Part shown: positions 26,649-38,700 of the stretch, piece by piece
Position numbering within the stretch: the first letter of the stretch is position 1
How the letters are laid out: each line of letters begins with the position of its first letter
From: Planctomycetota bacterium
Lineage (GTDB): Bacteria > Planctomycetota > UBA1135 > GCA-002686595
Reading direction: 5' to 3'
DNA length: 64,000 nt
Assembly (NCBI GenBank): GCA_009691855.1
Contig: SIAI01000003.1
Span: 62,001-126,000, forward strand
Made by a program: the position numbers and the translations under genes
The notes under the pieces: model-generated
Told to the model about the DNA's origin: nothing
The model's database searches: none
The model's input: only the letters and a program-made list of their open reading frames with translations

Positions 26649-27965
26649 ATGCTCGCCTTCGCCTTGCTCGTGCTCGCCTACGCTCCCCAGGACTGGCCCC
26701 AATGGCGCGGGCCGAGCTTCGACGGCTCGAGCGCGGTCGCAGGTCTGCCTAGCGAGCTGTCCGCCACGAAGGGCGTGCGCTGGGCGAGCGACCTCCCCGG
26801 CCCGAGCGCGGCCACGCCGATCGTGCTGGGCGAGCGCGTGTTCGTCACCGCGGCGGTCGTGGAGGCCGGCGTGCTGCTGGCGCTGTGCCTGGATCGCCAG
26901 ACGGGCGCGGTGCGCTGGGAGGACGAGGCCGGCAGCGGCTACCAGCCGCAGGGCAAGGGCTCGAAGACCAAGCTCGACGAGCGCAGCGACTACGCCTCGC
27001 CCTCGCCGGTCGCGCACGAGCGCGGCGTGGTCTTCCTGTTCGGCAACGGCGACCTCGTCGCCTACGACCTGGACGGCAAGCGCCAGTGGGCGCGCAACCT
27101 GCAGCAGGACTACGGCGACTTCGCCTTCCAGTGGACCTTCGGCGCGAGCCCGACGCTGTTCGAGGGCCGGCTCTACCTGCCCATCCTGCAGCGCGACGAG
27201 CCCACCGACGGCCGTGCGGCAGAGAAGCCGATCGCCTCGTTCCTGCTGTGCCTCGACCCGGCCAACGGCAAGGAGCTCTTCCGCGTCGCGCGTCCTTCCG
27301 CGGCGCAGAAGGAGTCGCTGGAGTCCTACGCGACCGCGATCCCCTACGTCGCCGGCGCGCGCAAGGAGCTGCTGGTCGTGGGCGGCGACGTGCTCACCGG
27401 CCACGACCCGCTCACGGGCGCCGAGCTGTGGCGCTGGGGCACCTGGAACGAGGGCCACCGCGAGCCCTGGTGGCGCATCGTGCCCTCGCCGGTGGTGGGT
27501 GGGGAGCACGTGCTGGTGTGCGCGCCGAAGCGCGCGCCGGCCTACGCCGTCAAGCTCGGCGGCAGTGGCGTGCTGGGCGCCGACGCGCTCGCCTGGAAGA
27601 GCTCCGGCCGGCCGAACCCGGTGTCGAGCGACGTGCCCACGCCGCTCTTCTATCAGGGGCGCTTCTTCGTGCTGTCCGAGGGCGGGACGCTGTCGCGTGT
27701 CGAGCCAGTGACGGGCAAGGTCGAGTGGAGCACCGAACTCCCCGATCGCAACCCCTGGGAAGCCTCGCCGACCGGCGCCGATGGAAGAGTGTGGTGCGTC
27801 TCCCACGCCGGCGTGCTGGTCGGCGTGGACGCGACGAAGGGCGGCGTGCTCGTGCAGGCTTCCTTGGGCGACGACGAGGGCGAGCCGGTGCGCGCCAGCC
27901 TCGCCGCCGCGCACGGCGCGCTGTTCCTGCGCCTGCCCTCGAAGCTCCTGTGCCTCGGATCCTGA
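26649..27965 (+). CDS. Exported PQQ-like beta-propeller protein
   Basis: A 438-residue protein with a short signal (MLAFALLVLAYA) directly followed by QDWPQWRGPSFDGSS, the motif that opens a large class of planctomycete PQQ-like repeat proteins. Repeats resembling quinoprotein blades follow: LCLDRQTGAVRWEDE, LVAYDLDGKRQWARNL, LTGAELWRWGTW, VEPVTGKVEWSTELP, VGVDATKGGVLVQ. There is no catalytic residue set of true PQQ dehydrogenases visible, so it is likely structural or ligand-binding rather than an enzyme. The start is the ATG just before the signal; the frame is open upstream into the divergent nitroreductase gene. Confidence 0.85.
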   Translation: MLAFALLVLAYAPQDWPQWRGPSFDGSSAVAGLPSELSATKGVRWASDLPGPSAATPIVLGERVFVTAAVVEAGVLLALCLDRQTGAVRWEDEAGSGYQPQGKGSKTKLDERSDYASPSPVAHERGVVFLFGNGDLVAYDLDGKRQWARNLQQDYGDFAFQWTFGASPTLFEGRLYLPILQRDEPTDGRAAEKPIASFLLCLDPANGKELFRVARPSAAQKESLESYATAIPYVAGARKELLVVGGDVLTGHDPLTGAELWRWGTWNEGHREPWWRIVPSPVVGGEHVLVCAPKRAPAYAVKLGGSGVLGADALAWKSSGRPNPVSSDVPTPLFYQGRFFVLSEGGTLSRVEPVTGKVEWSTELPDRNPWEASPTGADGRVWCVSHAGVLVGVDATKGGVLVQASLGDDEGEPVRASLAAAHGALFLRLPSKLLCLGS

Positions 27966-28030
27966 GCGTCGGCCCGCCGTCGCGGAACGGCGCTTGCTAA
28001 TCCGGCGCGACCTCGTCCCTGGAGCCGCCC

Positions 28031-29692
28031 ATGAGCTTACGATCCTCTGTTGCCCTCGCCGCGCTCGCCCTGGGCGCTTGTCAGCCCGGTTCTTCGTCGC
28101 CCCGCGCGAGCTCGTTGCCCAGCGTCACCAACCTCGGTTTGGCCGTGAAGGGGGTCTTCGGCAGCGACGTGCTGCGCGTCGTCACCGTGCCGGAGGACGA
28201 GCAGGGCACGGATGTGAACGGGGACGGCGACACGCTCGACGACGTCATCCATGTGCTCGACCTCGAGCACGGCACGGTGATCAACACGGGGCTGGTGCTC
28301 GGCAGCTCGTTCCCGCGCGGCGAGTTCCAGCCCAGTCCCGTGCTGGCCGTCGGCACGCACGTGGCCTTCGCCGTGAACGAGTTCGAGAGCGGCGCGCTCG
28401 ACCGCAACGGCGACGGCGACACGAGCGACCTGGTGCTCGCGCTCTACGACCGCGACTCGGGCAACGTGCTGAACCAGGGGCTGGCGGTCAGCCGCCTGCT
28501 GTCCTCCGAACGCCTGCTGGCCCTGAGCGTGCCCGAGTTCGCCCAGGGCGAGCAGGATCTCGACGGCGACGGCACGGTGGACGTGCGCACAAGCGTGCCC
28601 TTCGTGCACGACCTCGTGACGCGCGAGACCTGGAACACCGGCCTGCGCGACGCCACGCTGCTGGCGGTCGACGAGCGCTACCTCGCCGTGGCGGTCGTGG
28701 AGCGCGCCGGCGACCTCAACGGCGACGGCGATGCCCTCGACACCGTGTGCGAGCTCTACGACACCACCACGCGCAGCCTGGTGAACGTCGGCCTCGCTCT
28801 GCCCGTGTTTTTCGGCCTCCCCTCCTCGCCGACGCCGTTGCGCGGCTGGTGGCGCATCTCGGTGAGCGAGGCCGGGCAGGGCGCGAGCGATCTGAACGGC
28901 GACGGCGACGCGAGCGACACGGTCGCCTTCCTCTTCGAGCCGGAGACGGGGCTCTCGCGCAACCTGCGCGGGCTCGACACCTGGCTCCCGCAGCCGGAGG
29001 TCGGGCCCTTCGTGCTCGAGGCTCGCTCGGGGCCGCCGGGTTTCCTGCGCCGCGTCGAGCTCTACGACCCGCTCACGGACCGGCTGGAGGACACCGGCTT
29101 CGCGGCGCAGGAGGTCCTCGGCCTCGGCGCTCGTCTCGCGCTGGGCGTCGCCGAGGACGACCAGGGCGAGGACCTGGACGGCGACGGCGCGCTCGCGAGC
29201 TGGGTGCCGGTGCTCTACGACCCCGCCACGGGCGCACACGAGTCGCTCGGCGTCGAGGGGAGCGAGCTACGCCGCGTGGCGCCCGGCCTCATGTTCATCT
29301 CGCGCGAGCTCGCCCCCGCGCAGGACTGGAACGGCGACGGCGACCTCGAGGACGTCGTCCTGCAGAGCTGGGACGAGCACACGGGTGCGCGGCACAACTC
29401 GCGTCTCGCGCTGCGCGGCCTGAGCCCGTTCGGCGCCGATGCCGCCCTCGTGTTGCTCTCCGAGGCCGACGCGACGACGGACTGGAACGGCGACGGCGAC
29501 CTCGAAGACAACGTCCTGCAGGTCTACGACCTCGCCACGCGCCGCACGCACAACCTCGGCCTGGCCGGCTTCGCCCTCGGCGACAGCGCCATCACGCCCG
29601 CGCTCGTGCTGGTCTTCGAGGACGCGCAGCAGAGCGACCTGAACGGCGACGGCGACCAGCTCGACCTCGTGCTGTTCCGCGTGGCGCGCTGA
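28031..29692 (+). CDS. Lipoprotein with nine D-x-[DN]-x-D-G-D loops (family copy 3)
   Basis: A 553-residue paralog of the genes at 17694 and 19599. The signal MSLRSSVALAALALGAC carries a clear lipobox (LGAC, C17), and the mature start SVTNLGLAVKGVFGSDVLRVV closely parallels the other two copies. Nine acidic loops are visible, among them DVNGDGDTLD, DRNGDGDTSD, DLNGDGDASD and two consecutive DWNGDGDLED units. It lies 10 kb from the tandem pair, separated by unrelated genes, so the family has spread locally. Convergent with the giant IPT gene (76-base gap). Function unknown; predicted exported and calcium-binding. Confidence 0.78.
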   Translation: MSLRSSVALAALALGACQPGSSSPRASSLPSVTNLGLAVKGVFGSDVLRVVTVPEDEQGTDVNGDGDTLDDVIHVLDLEHGTVINTGLVLGSSFPRGEFQPSPVLAVGTHVAFAVNEFESGALDRNGDGDTSDLVLALYDRDSGNVLNQGLAVSRLLSSERLLALSVPEFAQGEQDLDGDGTVDVRTSVPFVHDLVTRETWNTGLRDATLLAVDERYLAVAVVERAGDLNGDGDALDTVCELYDTTTRSLVNVGLALPVFFGLPSSPTPLRGWWRISVSEAGQGASDLNGDGDASDTVAFLFEPETGLSRNLRGLDTWLPQPEVGPFVLEARSGPPGFLRRVELYDPLTDRLEDTGFAAQEVLGLGARLALGVAEDDQGEDLDGDGALASWVPVLYDPATGAHESLGVEGSELRRVAPGLMFISRELAPAQDWNGDGDLEDVVLQSWDEHTGARHNSRLALRGLSPFGADAALVLLSEADATTDWNGDGDLEDNVLQVYDLATRRTHNLGLAGFALGDSAITPALVLVFEDAQQSDLNGDGDQLDLVLFRVAR

Positions 29693-29768
29693 GCGCGCGC
29701 AGGCCGCGCGAAAAAGAGGACGGGCCCCCCGCCAGCCACCTAGGCGAGGGACCCATCCATCAGAGGTC

Positions 29769-32700
29769 TCAGTGATCTGCGCTCATGGCCTTACCGAGCT
29801 GATCGCCCGTGCCTGTACCGGTGAGCGTACCCGCATTGTTCTCGCCGGGCTGACTCTGCAGCGTGGAAGCTGCGAAGACGTAGACGCGGCCGAGGTCGAT
29901 GCCGAAGGAGTCGAGGCCCGGCGCGGTGACGATCAGGTCCTCGCGCCCGTTGCCGTCCACGTCGATCAGCGCCACCTTGCTGGCGAACTCGCCCTGCGTG
30001 CCGGTCTCGGCGTCGAGCACGGCGTCGGCCGCGGACACGGGACGGCTCGTGAGCGCGGCGCCGCCGAGGAACAGGTACGCGCGGCCCGCGCCGGCGTGGC
30101 CGGGCGCGCCCAGCACGAGGTCGCCACGCGCGTCGCCGTTGACGTTGCCGCTGGCCAGCGTGCTGCCGAGGCGGTCGCCGGCGCTCTCGGCGCCGAGGAT
30201 CGCGTCGGCCGTGCTCGCGTTGCGACTGGCGAGGTCGCTGCGTCCGAAGAACACGAACACCGCGCCGGAGCTCGCCCCCGTGCGCGCGCTCTGCGGCGCG
30301 CCGACCACCAGGTCGCCGAGGCCGTCGCCGGACAGATCGACCACCGCGATGGCGTCGCCGAAGCGCTCGCCGTTCAGCTCGCCGGTGAAGGTCAGCCAGG
30401 GCGTGGGGTTGGAGCTGGCGAAGGTCGCCGGCCCGCCGCGAAACACGCGCACCACGCCGGGGCGCGAGCCGCCGCTGCCGAGCGCGCTCGGCGCGCCGAC
30501 CACGATCTCGGGCCAGCCGTCGCCGTCGAGGTCGCCGCCGGCCAGCGCGGTCGCGAAGCCCTCGCCCGCCAGGCCGGAAGCCAGCAGCGAGGCCTGCGCC
30601 GGCAGACCGCTCGGACCGCTGAGGTAGAGGTGCACCGCGCCCGAGCGTCCCGGCGCGCCGACCAAGACGTCGAGCACGCCGTTGCGGTCGAAGTCGTGCA
30701 GGAACAGCGCGCTGGCGAAGCGCTCGCCCTGCAGTGTGCCGGTGCGCACGACGCTGGCCTGCAGGGGACTGATGGGCGTGGGCGAGGATGTGAGTGGACC
30801 GACGAACACGAACAGCGAGCCCGCATCGCGCGCCGGCACGTCCTCGTTGGGCGCGCCGACCAGGAGCTCGGCGTGCCCGTCGCCGTCGATGTCGCCGGCG
30901 GCCAGCGGCATGCCGAAGCCGGTGCCGATGTTCGCGGGCACGATCGTAAGGTCGGCGGCCGCGGAGCTGCGATCGACGAGCGGCAGCGAGCCGCCGAGGA
31001 ACACCTTCACCGCGCCCGCGTCGCGCGCCAGGGTGTCGTCGCCCGGCGCGCTGAGGATCAGATCGCCGCGCCCATCGCTGTCGAGGTCGGTGGCGAGCTC
31101 GTAGCGCCAGCGGAAAGCCCGCGCGAGCGCGGCCGAGCCGTTGTCGTTGCTCAGCACCACGTCGGCGTCCGCGAGCGCAGGTCCGGCGGGAATCTCGACC
31201 GCCAGGTGCTGGTCGTCCAGCAGCGTCACGGCCAGCGCCGGCACCCCGGCGAAGGTGACCTGGTTCGCGCCCGCGGCGGCGTCGGCGAAGCCCGCGCCCT
31301 CGAGCACGATCAGCGTGCCGCCTTCGGGCAGGCCGAACGGCGGCAGCAGCGCGTGCAGCGCGGGCGCGACGAAGTACTGGAAGCCGAAGGGCAGCGTCGA
31401 GCTGCGCTGCGTGGCGGGCTGGGTGACGCTGACGTCGACCCACAGAGCGACGGGCATGGCCGGCGTCAGGCAGGTGAGCGTGTGGTCGTCGACCACGACC
31501 ACGCCGCTCGCCGCTTGCCCGCCGAAGCTGACCGTCACCCCGGGCACGAAGCCCGAGCCGGTGAGCGTCACGCTCGTGGAGCCCTGCGTCGTGCCCTTGC
31601 CGGGCAGCGCGCTGGCCACGATCGGCGCGGGCACGAGGTCGTAGGTGTAGGCGCCGAAGAGCGTGGCCGTGCCGTTGGCGTTGCTCAGCGTCACGTCGAC
31701 CACTGCGCCCGCCGCGCCGGTGGGCGTGAGGCAGGTGAGCTGCGTGTCGGAGAGCACGTTCAGCGCGCTGGCCGCGATGCCGCCGAAGCGCACCGTGTTG
31801 CTGCCCGGTGCATCGACCAGGAAGCCGAGACCGGTGAGCGTCACGCTCGTGCCGCCGGCGGGGGGCCCGTTGACGGGCGCGAGCGTGGTGACGGTGGGCT
31901 TGGCGTGGTAGCGGTAGCCGGCAGGCAGGAGCGCCGTGCCGTTCACGTTGGCGACCGTGACCTGCACCGCCAGCCCGGCCGTGCCAGCCGGGACGTTGCA
32001 CTGAATCGTGGAGTCGTTCAGCACGGACACGGCCGTGGCCGTGATGCCGCCGAAGGAGACCACGTTCACCACCGCGCCATCGAACTGGAAGCCCGTGCCG
32101 CTCAGCGTCACGCGATTGCCGCCCAGCGCGCTGCCGTCGGCCGGCGTGACGGCCGTCAGCACCGGCTTCTGGTGGTAGCGGAAGGCGGCGCTCAGGGTCG
32201 CGCTGCCGTTGGCGTTGGTCAGGGACACGTTGACGATCGAGCCGGCGCTGCCGGAGGGCACGCGGCAGGTCAGGCGCGTGTCGTCGACCACCACGACCGA
32301 GGTCGCGGACAGGCTGCCGAAGCGCACCGCGTTCAGGCCCGGCGCGTCGTTGAGGAAGCCGAGCCCGCGCAGCGTGACCAGCGTGCCGCCGAGCGAGGTT
32401 CCGTCCACGGGCGAGAGCGAGGTCAGCGTCGGCTGCGCGAAGTAGCGGTAGGCGCTGGCGAGCTGCGTCGTGCCGTTCGAGTTCGTCAGCGCCACGTCCA
32501 CCAGCGCGCCCGGAGTGCCGGGCGGGGCGGCGCAGGTGAGCTGCGTGTCGGAGAGCGCGCTGACCGCGCTGGCCGCGACGCCGCCGAAGAGAACCGTGTT
32601 CGCGCCGCTGACGCCCAGCTGGAAGCCCGAACCGTTGAGCGTCACCGTCGTGCCGCCGGCCGCGGGTCCGCTGCCGGGCGCGAGCGTGGCCAGCACCGGG

Positions 32701-35700
32701 GCCGGCGCGATGTAACTGAAGGCGCCGGCGAGCGTGGCGCTGCCGTTCACGTTCGCGACCTGCACGTCCACCAGCGCGCCGATCGTGCCCGGCGGCGTCT
32801 GGCACTGGATCGTCGCGTCGGCGAACACGCTCACGCTCGTGGCCGCGACCCCGCCGAAGGTGACCGTGTTCGTTCCGGCCGAGAAGTCAAGGAAGCCGCC
32901 GCCGCTGAGGGTCACGGCCGTGCCGCCCAGGAACACGCCGCTGGCGGGAGCCACGGCGAGCAGCGTCGGCGCCGGAGCGTCGAAGGCGAAGCCGGCGATC
33001 CGCGTCGCGACGCCGTTGTCGTTGCTCAGCGTGACGTCGACCACCGTGCCCGCGGGCTGGGGCGCGACATCACAGCTGAGCGTGCCGTCGCCGAGCACGG
33101 ACACGTTCGTGGCCGGGACCAGGCCGAAGCGCACCAGGTTCACACCCGCGGCCTCGGCGACGAAGCCCGCGCCTTGCAGCGTGACGTGCGAGCTCGCCGC
33201 ACTCGAGCCGCGCGCCGGCACGACCGCGCTGATCACCGGCAGCGCGTGGTAGCGATAGGCGCTCGAGCGCGACACGATCCCGTTGGCGTTGGCCAGCACG
33301 ACGTCGACCCATGCGCCGGCCGGACCGGGCGGGGTCGTGCACTGCACGTGACCGTCGTCGAGCACCAGCAGGTCGGAGGCCGCGATGCCGCCGAAGGTCA
33401 CCAGCGGTTCGCCAGCCGACGGGTCGGCGAAGCCCGCGCCCAGCAGCGTCACCAGCGTCCCGCCCAGGGCCGAGCCGTCGGTGGGCGCGAGCGCGCTCAG
33501 CGTGGGCACCGGGTTGAAGCGGTAGGCCGCCAGCAGCGTGGCGCCGCCGTTGGCGTTGTTCAGGCTGATGTCGACCGTCGCTCCATCCGCGCCGGCCGGG
33601 GCGCTGCAGGTGAGCGTGGTGTCGTTCACCACAGTCACGGCGCTGGCCGGGGTCGCGCCGAAGAGCACGCTGTTCGTACCCGGGTTGCCGAGCTGGAAGC
33701 CCGTGCCGCTCAGCGTTACCAGCGTGCCGCCCTGGGCCCTGCCGCTGGTCGGCGTCACGCTCGCCAAGGTGGGCAGCGGGTTGTAGCGGAAGGCGTTGTC
33801 CTTCGTGTTCAGGCCGTTGTCGTTGGCGACGGTGACGTTGATCAGCGCGCTCGCATGGCCGGCGGGCGTCGAGCAGGTGAGCGTGGTGTCGTTGATCACG
33901 CTCACGTTGGCGACCGCGAGGCCGCCGAAGATCACCCGCGTCGGACCCGGTGAGTCGACGGCGAAGCCCGAGCCGGCGAGGGTCACGCTCGTGCCGCCGG
34001 CCTCGGGCCCACGGTTGGGCGTCACGCTGAGGATCGTGGGCTCGGCGTGATAGCGGAAGGCGGCGGGGAACGCGCTCGCGCCGTTGGCGTTGCTCAGCGC
34101 GGCTGCGACCGTGGTGCCCGGCGTGCCCGCGGGCACGCGACAGGTGAGCGTGCCGTCATCGACGACCACGACCTGCGTGGCCGCGACGCCGCCGAAGGTG
34201 ATCGTGTTCGTGCCTGCGCCGTCGTTCAGGAAGCCGAGTCCGCTCAGCGTGACCGTGGCGCCGACCTTGGGGCCGTGGTTCGGTGTGATGGCGGTGATCT
34301 GCGGCGCGCCGTGGTAGCTGAAGGCCGCGCCGAGCGTGGTCACGCCGTTCTCGTTGGCCAGGGTCACGTCGACCGCCGTGCCGGCGGTGCCCGGCGGCGT
34401 GGTGCAGCTCAGGCTGGTGTCGGAGAGCTCGATCACGTTCTGCGCGGCCAGGCCGCCGAACAGCACCAGGCTGGCACCCGCGCCCTCGGCCAGGAAGCCG
34501 GAGCCGCTGAGCGTGACGCTCGTGCCACCCTCGGCCGGACCGCGCGCGGGCGTGAGCGCCGTCAGGCTCGGCTCGCGGAAGTAGGTGAAGGCCGCCACCA
34601 GCGTGGCGCTGCCGTTGGCGTTGCTCAGCAGCACGTCATGCGCCGCGCCGGCGACTCCGCTCGGCGTGCGGCAGGTGAGCGTGTCGTCGGAACTCGCCAG
34701 CACGTCGAGCGCCGGCCCGCCGCCGATCGTGACCGTGTTCGCGCCGGCCTGGTCGGCGGTGAAGCCGTGGCCGCCGAGCGTCAAGGTCGTGCCGCCGGCC
34801 TCCGGGCCGCGCGCAGGGAAAAGCGCGCTGAGCACGGGTGCGGGCACGTAGCGGTAGGCCGCTGCCAAGCTGGCCGAGCCGTTCTTGTTGGTGAGCTGGA
34901 CAGCGACCGTGCCCGTGCCGCTCGGCGTGACGCAGGTGAGGCTGGTGTCGCTCAGCACGACCACGTTCTGCGCCGCGCTGGCGCCGAAGCGCACCTGGGT
35001 CGCGCCGGCACCATCCACGCTGAAGCCGCTGCCCGTGAGCGTGACCGTCGTGCCGCCGAGCTCGCCACCACTCGGCGGCGCGAGCGCGCTCAGCGTCGGC
35101 CGCAGGTGATAGCGGAAGGCCGCGACCAAGGCGGCGCTGCCGTTGTCGTTGGCGAGTTCGATGTCGACGGTCGTGCCCGCCAGGCCGGCCGGCGCGTCGG
35201 CGGCGACGTTCGTGTCGTCGAGCACCGCCACGTTGGCCGCCAGGACGCCGCCGAAACGCACCAGCGTGCTGCCGGCGCCCGGCGCGGCGAAGCCGCTGCC
35301 GACGAGCGTCACGCGCGTGCCACCCGCGGCGGGGCCGTGGTTCGGAGCGGCGCTGGTGAGCTTGGGCAAGATCGCGCGGTAGGTGAAGCCGCGCAGCAAG
35401 GTGGCGATGCCGGCCTTGGTGCTCAGCTGGACCGTCACGCTCTGCTCGATCCGCCCCGGCGGCGTGAGGCAGGTGAGCCGCGTGTCGTCCTGGACCACGA
35501 CGTTGGTGGCCAGCGCGCCGCCGAAGCTCACGCGCGGGCGCGAGTTCGTGAAGCCGCTGCCGTGGATCTCGACCCGCGTGCCGCCGGTGAAGGGGCCGTC
35601 GCCGGGCGTGACGGCGGAGATCGCCGGCGGGCCGCCGAGCACGCGATAGGCGTCGGGCAGGGTGGACGAGCCGTTGTCGTTGCGCACGGTGACGTCGAGC

Positions 35701-38700
35701 ACCGAACCCGGCGGCCCGCCCAGGGCCGTGCAGGTGATGTGCGTGTCGTCGAGCACCACGACGTCGCGCGCGCGCACGCCGTCGAACAACACCCGGGTCA
35801 CGCCCGGGGCGTCGCTGGCGAAGCCGGAGCCGGTCAGCGTGACCAGGGTCACGTTCAGCGGCATGCCCTCGGGCGGCGTGATCGCGAGCAGCAGCGGGCG
35901 CGTGTGATAGCGATACGCCTGGGCGGCCGTGGCCGTGCCCGAGGTGTTGTTCAGACCCACGTCCACGTTCGTGCCCGGCGTCCCCGCCGGGGCCGTGCAC
36001 AGCACGGTCTCGTCGTCGAGCGTGATAACGTTGCCCGACAGCACGTCGCCGAACTTCACGCGGTTCAGCCCGCCGGCCGCGAAGCCGCGGCCCTTGAGCG
36101 TCACCAGGTTCTGGCCCGCCGCCGGACCGCTGGCCGGCGCGACCGAGGTGATCGCCGGCGGCAGCTTGCCGTAGTGGAAGCCGTCGGGCAGGAGCGCCGT
36201 GCCGTTGGCGTTGCGCAAGGCCACGTCCACATAGCCAGTGGCGCCGCGCGGCGTGTCGCAGGAGAGCGTGGTGTCGTTCAGCACGAGCACGTTGCGCGCC
36301 GTCGCGTTGCCGAAGGTGATCACGTTCGTGCCCGCGCTGCCGGCCTGGAAGCCCAGACCGGTGAGGGTCACGCGCGTCGTGCCGGAGATCGGACCGAAGC
36401 CCGGTGCGACCGCCAGCAGCGTCGGCTGGGCGAAGTACTGGAAGGGGCGCGTGGCGCTGTCACCATTGGCGTTGCGCACGACGACGTCCACCACGCTCCC
36501 TGGCGCGCCGGACGGGACGACGCAGGAGAGCGTGCCGTCGTTCAGCACCGTCACCGAGCTGGCCGCGAAGCCGCCGAGGGTCACCAGGTTCGTGCCCGCG
36601 GCGTCCACCTGGAAGCCCGTGCCCGTGAGCTGGATCGTGGCTCCGCCCAGGGCGCTGGCCCCGCTCGGCGTGAGCGCGCTCAGCGTCGGCTTGGCGTGAT
36701 AGCGGAAGCCCTGCACCAGGCTCGCGCTGCCGTTGGTGTTCGTCACTGCCACGTTCACGCGCGTGCCGGGAGTGCCGGGCGGGACCTGACAGGTGAGCAG
36801 GGCGTCGTCGAGCACGCCGACGATGCCCGAGGCGACGGCGCCGAAGGTGACCGTGTTCGGGCCGGCCGCGTTGGCCTGGAAGCCCGAACCGCTGATCTGC
36901 ACGGAGCCTGGGGCGTGGGCCGGACCGCTGGCGGGGGTCAGGGCCGTGATCGCGGGCGGCGGGACCGAGTAGCTGAAGCCCTGCGTCAGCGTGCTCGTGC
37001 CGTTGGTGTTGGCGACGATCACGTCCACCACGGCGTTGAGCACGCCGGGCGGCGTCTTGCAGCTCAGCGAGCCGTCGTTCAGCACGACGACATTCGTGGC
37101 CAGCACACCGCCGAAGGTGACCACGTTCGTGCCCGCGCCGTCGATGCTGAAGCCTGAGCCGCTCAGCGTCACCGCGGTGTTGCCCTGGAACGTGCCGCGG
37201 TTCGGCGTGGCCGCGCTCAGCGCCGGCCGCGCGTGGTAGCGATAGCCGTTGCCCAGCGTTGCCGAGCCGCGCGCGTTGCCGAGCACCACGCTCACGCGCG
37301 CGCCGGCCGTGCCCGCGGGCACGTTGCAGCGCAGACTCTGGTCGCCGAGCACGCTCAGCGCAGTCGCGGCGACGCCGCCGAAGGTGATCGTCGGCGTGCC
37401 CGCGGAGTCGTCGAGGAAGCCGGAGCCGGTCAGCGTCACCTGCTGCGGGTTGTTGAAGGCGCCGTCGGCTGGCGAGACCGAGGCCAGCGTGGGCGCGCTG
37501 TGGTAGCGGAAGGCGCCGCCCAGCGTGCTCGAGCCGTTCTGGTTGAAGAGCAACACGTCCACGACCGTGCCCGGCGTGCCCGGGCCGATCACGCAGGCGA
37601 GCGTGGTGTCGCTCAGTACCTCGACGTCCGAAGCGGTCACGCCGCCGACCACGACCAGCGCGAAGCCCGCGTCGTCGTTCAGGAAGCCGCTGCCGTTCAG
37701 GATCACGGGCGTGGAGCCGCCGGCGTGGCCGTGGTTGGGCGCGAGCGCGCTCAGCACCGGCACGCCGTGGTAGCGGAAGGCCGCGGGCAGGGTCACCGTG
37801 CCGTTGGCATTGGCCAGCGTGATGTCCACCAGCGTGAGCGGCGTCCCGGGCGGCGCGCTGCAGCTGAGCAGGGAGTCGCTCTGCACGACCACGGAGGTCG
37901 CGGGCGTCGCGCCGAAGGAGACGCTCGTCGGTCCCGCCGGGCCGTCGAGGAAGCCGCTGCCGGCGATGGTGACCTGCGTGCCGCCGAGGGAGGTGCCCGA
38001 AGCCGGCAGCAGCGAGTTGCCCGCCAGCGGCTGGGCATAGGTGAAGGCCAGCGGCAGCGTGGCCGTGCCGTTCGCGTTCGTGACCGTCACGTTGGCCACC
38101 GTGCCCGCCGCGCCCGCGGGCGTGCGGCAGGTGAGCGAGCCGTCGCCGAGCACGCTCACGGCCGTGGCCGGGATGCCGCCGAAACGCACCGCGCAGGGAC
38201 CGGCGCTGTCGAGCTGGAAGCCCGTGCCCGAGAGCGTGACCAGCGTGTTGCCGGTCGCGAGGCCGATGGTGGGCGCGGCGCCGACGACGCTGGGCGTGGC
38301 GTGGTAGCGGAAGCCTGCGAAGGTCGCGGTCCCGGCCGCATTGGTGAGCACGATGCTGACCGTGGCGCTGGGCGTGCCGCCGGGCACGACGCACGAGACG
38401 CTGGTGTCCGAGAGCAGGGTCACCGCGCTGGCCGGAACGCCGCCGATGGTCACGCTCGGCGCGCCGCCGCTGCCGGTGAAGGAAGAGCCGCTGAGTACGA
38501 TCTCGGTCCCGCCCAGGGCCGTGGCGTGGGCCGGTACGACAGCGGTTATCGCGAGCTCGGCGCTGTACTGGAAGGCGTTGGCGAGCGTGGCCTGCCCGTT
38601 CGGGTTGGCGAGCGTCACGCTGACGCTGGTGCCCGGCGTGCCCGCCGGCGTGCGGCAGGTGAGCAGGGTGTCGCTCTTGACCGAAACGGTGGGCGACTTG

